Positions 1 to 8,500 of a stretch of 10,668 nucleotides of DNA are shown here, in pieces. A program made the translations under genes and the position numbers. This stretch comes from Cerioporus squamosus. Taxonomy: Eukaryota > Basidiomycota > Agaricomycetes > Polyporales > Polyporaceae. The stretch covers positions 1 through 10,668 of the forward strand of contig JABYQS010000955.1 of the NCBI GenBank assembly GCA_022592435.1. The letters run 5' to 3'. A model generated the notes under the pieces. That model was not told where the DNA came from. It worked only from the letters and a program-made list of their open reading frames with translations, and did no database searches. Positions within the stretch are counted from its first letter, which is position 1, and the number at the start of each line of letters is the position of its first letter.

Positions 1-1634
1 TACTCATGACCAATGCCCGCACCTAGTCCCATCCATCGTTCTGATGGAGAGGCACACCCCCATGAGCGGCATCAACCCCTGGCGTCGGCGCTTCCCAACG
101 GCTTGGTCGCCTCGGACGCCAGTGCTATGTTGCAATGGATGCCGAAGGGCGGTGAAGAAAGGCAGTCGCATCCAGGTCGCATCAACCGTCAACGAGCCCT
201 GGCGCTGCTGACCACACGACCACAGCGTCTGGGGCCGACCAGTGTGCTGCCAGGTTGCCCTCGTAGATACTGCTGGAGTCCAAGAGAGTGACGCGAGATA
301 TGGCTAGATCATGTCAAGGATCTGTGACATTCTTGCACTTACAATCGTCAATACAGACAACACAGAGGGCAGAGGAGGGAGTCTGTCCCGGCGCACCTCT
401 CTGCACAACACACACCTCTGCCGAATCATCCGGCCGTCGGGGTCCCGGGGAAGATGTTTTCGCCGACGGAGATGTATCAAGCTTTGCGCCGAAAGCTATC
501 ATGCCATCCGACGACACTGGACGAGTAAAACCGGAGCCCTTTCTCCTCTCGGACAAACAAAAACCACGTTATACAGCCTGGTGCTCGTAGTCAGAGACGG
601 TATCCAGCCAACGAATATGGAAAGACAACGGTTTACCCTTTTACTTGCCGGTAGTTGACGGCTACACGAGCAGGTTGGGAACGAGCATGCTCGCGTCCAC
701 TCCCAGGACCCAGATACAGACGCGTAACCCACGACCGTATGATGGCAGACCGCCCTGGGGAATGCCGCCCTTGTCCGCCGCGGCGCGGCACGACTGACAC
801 CAAGTCATCCAGGAGCTCGAACTGATTGCGATCCCATCTCGGGCGCCGCAGGTTGTTGGACGGATTTCCTCGTCCACGGAGCATAGCTTCTGTCGTCTGA
901 ACTCCGCAGACGTCTCCGAGTACCTGAGAACGAGGTACTTGGTATGCCCCTACCGGGAATTGGACTAGAAGCCACGCCATTAGCGCAATTGAGCTCCTCC
1001 GTCGCTTGTGTAACATACCCGGGCCCTCTCCGTCGAGCGACTGTGACCCTCGACGCCATCAGCGCAACTCTTCAGCCTGCCCCCCCACGAAATGCAACAC
1101 AATGAACGTCAAGCGAGACTGGCCGGCGTAGAGTTCGGTTCGACCGTGCCTCGAACGGATTGCAAGACACGGAGGTCCATGGTCCATCACGCCAGCAGTT
1201 GGCTGATCGTGGGCGCTGAAAGCGACCGCTTCGTCCTGTCGAGCTTTCTTCCACATGTCTGCAGCCTGACCAGAACGCGGTTGGATACGGCTACCTTGTG
1301 AGCCATCTTGTACGAGAGCGAAAGCAGTGAGCCGGAAGAACAAGGATACGTCTCGAGATCATAGCGGTGATCGACGTGATGACGGCAACCGCCCATTCTT
1401 CGTATAAGCTGCGAAAGGCCCGTATCGGCAAGGTGAACTAGCACTTTTCAAGCAACTCAGGATCACGGATACTCGTCATCAACACCAATAATGATATCGA
1501 TACTTCGCTCAGCGTACAGCTTGGTTTTGAGATAAATGTTGTCTCCTATAGAGGCAGGTAATTAGACAGGCAACAAGGGATACCGATACAACTGTGCTTC
1601 ACCTGGTCACTTCTACAGCCTGTTATAACGACAT
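1..1634. other. Gene-free stretch downstream of the WD40 gene
   Basis: I can support no gene here. Open frames of 60-127 codons occur on both strands and overlap each other. None shows a recognisable domain, a consistent splice structure or a continuation across plausible introns. The longest is a minus-strand frame at 633-1016, whose product is rich in Arg, Gly and Pro and matches no family I know. No tRNA, terminal inverted repeats, long tandem repeats or polymerase/transposase motifs were seen. It could be true intergenic DNA, a decayed element or an unrecognised lineage-specific gene. Confidence 0.6.
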
Positions 1635-3103
1635 CTATTCAGTGGGGAAGACGAGGCATGTGCCTTCGTCACCTGCACTGACGACCACACCGCCTCCAAG
1701 ACCAAGTGCCGCTGCGAGGACGGCTCCGGTGTGGCCCTTGTGTTCCCGCACGAGCGTTCCCGTGCGAGCGTCCCATGTGCGCAGCGTCTTGTCGGCGGAC
1801 GCTGAGACTATGAGATGCCCCTTGGGTGCAGGGAGACGGTGCAAGGAGGTAACAGCGTCCTAGAGAAGCACCAGGTCAGCCCACAACCGATACTAGTATA
1901 ACGTTCGCAGAACACACCTTGTGTTCGAGGGTCGCACGCAGCCTCATTGTACTCAAATCCCAGATACACGCCTTTCCATCCGTCGCGCCGGTAACCACCA
2001 CACCGCCAGACGCAGCAGAAGCGCCGCCTGGCGCGAGCTCGACGAATTCCACAGCCTCAACGCTCTCGCCCTCTTGGTGGCCAGCGAGCGCGCCAACAAC
2101 CTCGCCCTTGCTCAGGCTGACCACACGTACGCCACCAGACGCTCCACCTACGACTGCGAGTGTAGACGCGGGGTTGACTGCGAGGGAGGTAATGCCGTCA
2201 AGCGCGAAGCGTGCGTCAGTTGGAGTGAGCTTGAAGACCGGTGACGGCGAGCGCGGGTCCCAGAAGAGCAGGGTGCCCTCCGCGTCTGCTGTTATGATGC
2301 GCTTGCCGTCCGGTGTGAAGTCACCACATTGTACGGGACCAGTGTGGCCTGCGAACACCTGCATGGTGTTACCGGACGGTACTGCGCGGAGGCGAATGAG
2401 ACTGGCATTCCAATTCCTAAATGTAAAGGCTTACGCTGCCATAGCCATACTGTCATGTCGTTTGAACCCGCGAGGAGGACGGCACCCTTGGGATGCCATC
2501 GCAACCACTAAGTAGCCTTATTAGTCGACAACAGCAGCTGGGCCAGCGATCAAAAGCTCACCATGACCTCATCGGGACCGGTCAGCTCCGTTATGAACTC
2601 CCACTTGTCGTAGTTGTCCTTGCCGACTCTCCTCCATATCCTCACCTTCCCGTCCATGCCGCCCGTCGCGAGGAACTCCCCATCCGAGCTGAACGCCACT
2701 GAGACCACGCTGTCCGTGTGCCCGGTGAGCTTCACGACCACATTGCCCGTCGTCAGGTCCCAGATATAACCCAGGTCGTCTTCGCCGCCCGACGCGGCAA
2801 GCGGAGCAGTGGATGTGTGCAGATCGCGAAGACAGAGCCTTGGTGAATCGGGAAGTGTTGCATCGAGTTATCCTCCCATATGACCGTGCCCATAGGTGGG
2901 AGCTCAAAGGGAGGTCCCTCCTGTCCTTCGTGTCCATCGTGTTCTTCGTGCCCCATGGGTACCTCATCGTCCTCATCCATGGGCATGTCGCCGTCGTCCG
3001 CAACCTCGACGAGCACGTCGTTCGGGTCAAGGAACTCCTCCTCGCCCTCTCCTCCCCCTTCGCCCTCCTCAAAGTGGACATCCTCCGCGCGTTCCGCCGC
3101 CAT
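1635..3103 (-). CDS. SQT1: WD40-repeat ribosome-assembly chaperone, Sqt1/AAMP family (4 exons, one apparent frameshift)
   Basis: Exons on the minus strand are 3103-2562, 2507-2435, 2381-1918 and 1859-1635. The three introns of 54, 53 and 58 nt have GT...AG ends and splice in frame. The product is about 434 aa, close to yeast Sqt1 and human AAMP. Residues 8-62 are strongly acidic and Gly-rich. Eight WD40-like blades follow to the C-terminus, with marks such as SGGEDD, TGHTDSV, WHPKG, AGHTGPV, FTPDGK, GATDGKACIWD and SASADKTLRTWD. From family knowledge, Sqt1 is an eight-bladed propeller that binds the N-terminus of newly made uL16 (Rpl10) and escorts it to the pre-60S ribosome, mainly in the cytoplasm. 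The start at 3103 gives the full acidic tail. The frame breaks near 2808-2812: one base seems missing between the codons for HP and APLAASGG, and the unshifted frame would stop at 2753. The next gene upstream is divergent. Family assignment is firm, and Sqt1 over other WD40 chaperones is likely. Confidence 0.88.
2806..2812 (-). other. Apparent single-base deletion in the Sqt1-like gene
   Basis: Reading on the minus strand, ...ICTHP is in one frame and APLAASGGEDDLGYIWD follows in the frame one base short. Two bases (2809-2808) are left as an incomplete codon. Both flanks match the first blade of the Sqt1/AAMP propeller, and there is no room or signal for an intron between them. One missing base explains it. 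Confidence 0.8.
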
Positions 3104-3172
3104 GCTGAGCTTCCCAGACAGAATTAGAGAGATGTGAGTGTTGTTGTGTGCGGGCTGCTTGACCCTCCGGAG

Positions 3173-3180
3173 CTTTATAA
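3173..3180 (-). promoter_or_regulatory. TATA-like element of the Sqt1-like gene
   Basis: The minus strand reads TTATAAAG about 70 nt before the ATG at 3103. This is a plausible core promoter position for a gene with a short 5' leader. The call rests on sequence and spacing only. Confidence 0.4.
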
Positions 3181-3932
3181 CAAGAAAAGACCGCAGGAAG
3201 GCGCGAAGAGCTGAGTAAACGCAGCAGCTGCTTGGTGAGCCACTGACAAAATCTCGCGAAATCCTCGATCGGGATCTCCGGGCGCATTAGGCGCTCACAT
3301 CCGGTCCCGCAGGAGGAGAGTCTGTCTCAGAGCACTCATAGCAGTATTCACTCTGAGTCTCCGATCTCACCTCATGCTGACTATATTCTCTGTAGGTACG
3401 TGCGTCGCCGAGTTCTATGTACTCGGGTAGAACGGATATTCTGATATCTTGTGCCCTCCAGTCTCGTCCACGTGATCGTGTGCTGGGAACAGGAGGAGGC
3501 ACCAGTGTGGCACCCTGCGTGGCACACGGGCGGAAGTAGTATGCCTTCGCGATTTGATGTGCCGCTAGGACCGCCTCAAGGCCTCTTACGAACGTCATCT
3601 ACGCCGCCAAAACCTCGCCTCAGCGTCTGCGAGATTCCGCCATGGTCCTTCCAGGTCTGGCGGTTTATCTGATGCCTGCACGAGGCCTCTCTTGTCTGAA
3701 CCGTGCACGGAAACGTGTTCACCTAGATTGTCCTAGTCGGCAGCTCGATGGCTCGATGGCAATCGTGGACCATCAGAGCCCAGAAGTTTGGACCACCCAC
3801 AGTCGATGGCAGAACCAGAACCGGGGGCGAAGCGCGACAACCAACCGCACGACGATAGAGAGGATGATGTGCGAACATTCTACCGTATCGGACAGCCTCG
3901 TCCCTGCAGCCCACAGCTGACCAGCACGGATC

Positions 3933-3938
3933 TATATA
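3933..3938 (+). promoter_or_regulatory. TATA box upstream of the EEP hydrolase gene
   Basis: TATATA lies within TCTATATAGC, about 137 nt before the ATG at 4075 and 52 nt before the uORF ATG at 3990. If transcription begins roughly 30 nt downstream, the leader would be about 110 nt and would contain the uORF. Confidence 0.45.
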
Positions 3939-3989
3939 GCTCGAACCCGCTACGGCGGATCCTCCGCAGGCCTCCCAACCCCACGCTTC

Positions 3990-4046
3990 ATGTTCCCTTC
4001 CATCGCCCGCCCTATCTCCTACCGGTTCTTCCTCCGACTCCCCTGA
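3990..4046 (+). CDS. Candidate 18-codon upstream ORF
   Basis: The ATG at 3990 opens a frame that ends at TGA 4044-4046, 28 nt before the main ATG at 4075. The predicted peptide is MFPSIARPISYRFFLRLP. The frame differs from that of the main gene. If it lies in the transcribed leader, as the TATA position suggests, it could lower translation of the downstream hydrolase. No protein function is claimed. It might instead be the true start of the gene if the sequence has further indels here. Confidence 0.3.
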   Translation: MFPSIARPISYRFFLRLP

Positions 4047-4074
4047 CGGCTCCGACTCCGACGACTACTACGAC

Positions 4075-4982
4075 ATGACCGAAGACATCTTGCGTCCCTT
4101 ACGCATTAAGGGATACTCCCCCGAAGAGGGCCGGTGGACTACCAAGTACCCGTCCTCCAACACACCCGTGTTCACCCTCCGCATCATCTCATGGAACGTC
4201 GACTTCATGGCCCCCGATCCTGCAGGCAGAATGGCCCGCATACTGGATCACCTGCAGGAATGGGTTCTCACGTACTGTCCAAAACCGTCTTGCATCTTGC
4301 TGCAAGAACTTACCGAGGAGAGCTTCGAGGCGCTCCTCCGGAGTGATTGGGTGCAAGAGCACTTCGTGGTTACGCCGCCCAACACGAAGCGATGGCGTAC
4401 CTCGTACGGCCTCGCGACCCTCGTCTCTCGCCACGCTCGTGTGCGTAACGCACAGATGCTCCAGTTCCATCGCACAACCATGGGGCGGGGAGCCCTCTTC
4501 GTCGATATCGAGATGTTCGTCCCGGGCTCCATGGGCGAGACCCGCGTTGTCCGCATCGCCAACACACATCTCGAGTCACTCCCGGAAGGCGAACGATCCC
4601 GCCCCGCCCAGCTCTGCGCCATCGCGGACTTGCTGCGCGACAAGGCGGTCACGGGGGAGGGTTGGTCGGTGGCGACATGAATATGATTGGGCCTGCCGAT
4701 CAGGACATTCATGTTCGCGCAGGGCTCATCGACGGGTGCGCGAACGAAACTCCCGCGGACTACACGTGGGGCTGGCAGCCGCGGACACGGTTCCCTCCCG
4801 GGCGACTAGATAGGATCTTCTTCCGCGGGGATCGTATCCAGTGGAGCCCCGTTCAGGTGATTGGGAGAGGGGTTAAAACGCGCGACACTGAACAGTGGGT
4901 GAGCGACCACTTTGGACTTGTAGCGACCGTCGAGTTGGTTGCGGCGACTAAAAACACTTGTGCTGTATGTACTAGGCACTAG
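4075..4982 (+). CDS. Endonuclease/exonuclease/phosphatase-fold hydrolase, TDP2-like (one apparent frameshift)
   Basis: The gene is intronless and gives about 302 aa once one missing base near 4660 is allowed for. All core motifs of the Mg-dependent EEP fold appear in order: SWNVDF (Asn41), LLQEL (Glu78), NTHLES (His165), GGDMN (Asp201 and Asn203), LDRIFF (Asp246) and SDHFGL (Asp278 and His279). From family knowledge these residues bind metal and activate water for phosphodiester cleavage. The WN..D, LQE, NTHLES, GGD and SDH set resembles tyrosyl-DNA phosphodiesterase 2, which removes 5'-phosphotyrosyl topoisomerase II adducts. The exact substrate is inferred. No signal peptide is evident. The first in-frame ATG after the stop at 3937-3939 is 4075. 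The open frame upstream of it is Ser/Asp-rich (SSSDSPDGSDSDDYYD) and looks coding, so a spliced upstream start cannot be excluded. Unshifted, the protein stops at 4678-4680, before the GGDMN, LDR and SDH motifs. The fold is certain, the TDP2 label is moderate. Confidence 0.82.
4654..4662 (+). other. Apparent single-base deletion in the EEP gene
   Basis: The frame ...LLRDKAVTGEG reaches a stop at 4678-4680, while LVGGDMNMIG continues one base out of register from 4662. The break lies in the G-rich stretch ACGGGGGAGGGTTGG, so a lost G fits. An intron is unlikely, because any GT...AG pair of normal length would remove the conserved stretch between NTHLES and GGDMN. Confidence 0.75.
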
Positions 4983-5568
4983 GCACTTCGCTCTTACTTG
5001 TATCTGCTCTCGTGCTTGCTCTGTGTATGCTTCGCTCTGTGATTCGTATCGTACAGATTCGTATTTGTACTGTCAAGATCTCGAGACTACCTTCACTCCC
5101 GGTCGCTTGATATCTCTCCATACCTGCCATCTTCCCTCATTGATCTGAGCTTTCCCCTTCTATGGCCTCTGCAGTAGTCATCCTCATGCTCCGTCGCAGG
5201 AGTCGTCGCTCCTGTCTTGAACTACGTGACCTGCCTATTTCGGGCGCGCTCGCGAGGACCTGTCGACGAAGCGAGCGCTGTCGCCACCTTGGTCCTTTAC
5301 CACGACCTGCGTTTACCGCAGCACCGTTATGACCATCGTTCGCGCCCTTCATCTTGCTGCAGGACTCATGTGACCAAGTCTCGACCTAGTGGCGCGCTCA
5401 GCGCTGCACAAAGGCCTTGCGGCGTGGCCTGTGAGCAGCGCGGTAAGCTGCAGCTGCAGAGCTTGCCACAGCTCCGTCGCCACCACAGCCCTGGCTTTGA
5501 CTTAAAGCCAGCCGCACTCATACAGCTCTCCCTGGACCGGACATCAAGCTCTACTACATTCCCTACTC
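4983..5568. other. Intergenic region between the EEP and RdRP genes
   Basis: This stretch must hold the 3' end of the EEP transcript and the promoter and leader of the RdRP. The first 180 nt or so is T- and C-rich with several TGTA/GTAT stretches, as expected of a fungal 3' UTR. No clear TATA element precedes the RdRP ATG. A perfect short inverted repeat lies at 5491-5511. Open frames here have no recognisable product. Confidence 0.5.
5491..5511. repeat. Short perfect inverted repeat in the likely RdRP leader or promoter
   Basis: CTGGCTTT, a 5-nt spacer (GACTT) and AAAGCCAG form a perfect 8-bp stem, 57 nt before the RdRP ATG. As RNA it could fold into a small hairpin in the leader; as DNA it could be a dimeric protein-binding site. 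The match is short and may be chance. Confidence 0.3.
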
Positions 5569-8500
5569 ATGAATATCCAGATTCGCGATCTTCCCTTCAG
5601 TGCTACAGAATGGGAAGTCAAGCGCGCGTTCGCCGCCATCCTGCACCAACCCCCGTTCTATGAGGCCGACGCTCCCAAAGCACGCCCGATGTACGTCAGT
5701 TCCCTTATGATCGTTGGCGCACATACTCACGCATGCCGCCATCAGCAACTTCGAGATCCAGTTAGGGAAAGCCCGCAACGGCCTTCCAAACAACGGGACC
5801 GCCACTCTCACCATTCCTGACGCAGAGCTCGGCTTGCGATTCGCGAGAGCTGCTGTCAGACGTGGCGGAGAGCGAATCCGGATTTTGGGAAAGGCTGTCT
5901 ATCTGTCTTGGGGCACGGGCGACAAGCCCCCCAAGGGTCAGATACATAGGCTCAACAAGACGCCGTTCGTGAACCCTGAGGACGAGGCCGTACGCCAACG
6001 CAAACTCGACATCATCCGAGGACTAAGGATCCTTGTCGACGCGGTCCAATTTGGAGTATTTTTCCGCCACCCTGACGACCCCCATACGGCCAACCGCAGG
6101 TTTTCCATTGAGCACGAGATTCGCCAGGAGGACACCTACGTGGGCGAACTGACGTATGATTATAACCATAAGCTTCTCAGGATTGAGGTACGGGGCCAGA
6201 CTTATGCTTGTTTGACTGTGGATTGACTGCTTGACCACTCTCGGTGGGCAGTTGGGCCATTATATCATGGAGAACACGTCCGACCACATTGTAGTCGACC
6301 TGGACAACCTCATGAAGAGTGCATATGGCAAAGGTCCGGACGGCCAGTACTGTGAGTTTGTTGTTTATCCCTTTGTGTGCAAGCTTGACTCTCCGATTCG
6401 CGTATACAGACGTTTGCCTCGAACTAGGGGCGCCTCCGCGGTACGAGCGACAGCTCCGCTATCGTCACTTCACCGGTGATCACCAGAAGGATCGAAAGTT
6501 TCGAGAACGCCTGCCACACCTCGGTGAGCTGCATGAACGTATCACACACTATGCATTCCAGCTCCGCCTCGTCCTCAGCGACTCGGAAGGGCGCAAGGAT
6601 CTCCGCACGCTCTGTGAGGAGGCGGGAATCCGGCCTCCGACCAAGCAGGATATCCCAGTGGAATACGGCGGATTCTTCACCGAGGAGGAGGTGGAGCTCA
6701 CTCGTCAATGGATCCAAACCTTCGACTGGCCTGTTCGCTTCCAACTGGAGGCCCTCCTGCGCAACGGGCTCGTGAACACTGCGGATCTTTACTTGATCAG
6801 CGAGATGATCAATAGTCTGGTACAGGAGCGGCCCTCACTCGCTGGCGACTTCCTCCGCCGCTTCTCGGAGAAGGTGAAGTCCAGGAAACCGGGAGTATCG
6901 GTACCCGAGTGTTTCCAGGCCGCGCTGGAGGCCGAGCAGCGGGACATCGATCAGTTCGCGGAGCCCGGATTGGACACTCATCGCAACAAAGGTTTCGTAC
7001 AGAGCGCGCACGCGATCGTGACTCCCACCCGCATCCTGCTCGAGGGGCCATACGACACGCAGTCGAACCGCGTGATCCGCAGGTACTTCGAGTACCGCGA
7101 CAACTTCATGCGCGTCGAATTCCGCGAGGAGAACCGGATGCCCCTTCGTTGGCCCGTCGATGTATGTTTCTTGCCCTCATTTGTGTCGCAATGACGTCCT
7201 CACTGGTCTTTCACAGGTAAATGGGAGGTCTCTCATTGAGAAGCGTTTTGGGGACATCCTCAAGAATGGCTTTGAGGTCGCTGGTCGTCACTTCCGCTTC
7301 CTCGGTTACTCCACGTCTGGCCTGCGCGAACACTCTACCTGGTTCATGAGTGAGTTCGAGCACCCGGTTGAAGGACTTGTCACCGTGGACGGGATTCGGA
7401 AGGATCTCGGCACGTTCGAGAGCTGCATACGGATCCCCTCCAAGTATGCTGCTCGCATCGCGCAGGCCTTCAGTGGCACGCACCCGTCTGTGAGCATCAC
7501 GCGTGACCAATGGGACGACGACCTTCAAGATCTTGGAACGAAGCCGTATGAGCACACGGACGGCCAGGGGATCATCTCCAAGGGTCTCCGCGACATGATC
7601 TGGGACATCCTGGTTCAAGCCTGGCCGGACAAAATGAAGCTGGTCCTGAAGCCATCTGCCGTGAGTATTGCAGTGCTGGCCCACACATCCGCCACAGAGC
7701 TGACCTTATCTATAGTTCCAGATCCGGTTCCTCGGTGGGTCTGCAGTGTGTGGATGAGGGCCTGTGCATACCGTGCAGCTGACCGCCTGCGTCTCTAGGC
7801 TTCAAGGGCGTCGTCGTGGTAGACGAGCATCTCGAGGGCATACACATGAGCCTCCGCCCGTCAATGAGAAAGTACCTGGCGAACAAGAAGGATGAACAGG
7901 AGGCGGAGATCGAGATCGCGAAGGCGTTCTCTCACCCCGGAACCGCCAGGCTCTGTCGGTCGGTATTCGCAGCTCATTATCCGGGAAAGTATGCAGGCTA
8001 ACCGCGCATGCCAGACCCCTCGTCGCCGTCCTAGAAGATCTCGGCGTCCACAAGGTGCATTTCATCCGGTTGCAGGAAGAGGCGAAGAGGGACACCGTCA
8101 CCGCGAGCGACACGATGGCCGACATGGTCAAGCTGTTCAAGCATCACGACTTGGGCAACGTCTTCGGTCTGTCCTTTATACTGAAGTACCTCGAGAGCGC
8201 TGGCGTGGGCACGCGCAAGGAAGCCGGCAAGGGCAAGGCGTACACCTTGGAGAACGACTTCATCCGGCAGCTCGTGAAGTTCGGGCAGACGCACGTCCTG
8301 CGCGAGTTCAAACATGAGGCGCGGATTCCCATCAAGGACGCCCACCAGCTCGTGGGCGTCGTCGACGAGGGCCCGGCATGGCTCGCCGCTGGGATGAAAG
8401 ACGTGTTTTGTCTGCAGGAGGGCCAGATTTTTGGTACGCTGATTGTTCCGGTAGATGCCACCTGCCTGCCAGCTGCTGAATAGCTGACCCCTCTGTCCGT

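Larger units (their letters stand above)
3104..4074. other. Divergent intergenic region between the Sqt1-like and EEP genes
   Basis: The two flanking genes are transcribed away from each other, so both promoters must lie here. TATA-like elements sit near each end (3173-3180 minus, 3933-3938 plus). A minus-strand open frame of 103 codons (3598-3287) occupies the middle. It has no domain I recognise and ordinary non-optimised codon use, so I do not call it a gene, although a small lineage-specific protein is possible. Confidence 0.5.

Noticed and set aside
1919..2515. Long plus-strand open frame of 198 codons
   Set aside because: It lies antisense to exons 2 and 3 of the Sqt1-like gene, crosses intron 2 and has a low-complexity Pro/Ala/Thr-rich product with no domain. 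It is a by-product of GC-rich coding on the other strand.
3287..3598. Minus-strand 103-codon frame in the divergent intergenic region
   Set aside because: The composition is not absurd, but I see no domain, no splice structure and no promoter evidence. It is kept only as a weak possibility.
4575..4659. An intron explaining the EEP frame change
   Set aside because: The only GT...AG pair near a usable size would remove the segment between NTHLES and GGDMN that this family keeps. A one-base loss is simpler.
7959..8014. Frameshift by a 4-bp duplication (TCGGTCGG) in RdRP exon 7
   Set aside because: At first SQLIIRESMQANR looked like coding sequence in a shifted frame. A 56-nt intron with a CTAAC branch site removes it and restores the conserved CRPLVAVLEDLGV without any indel.
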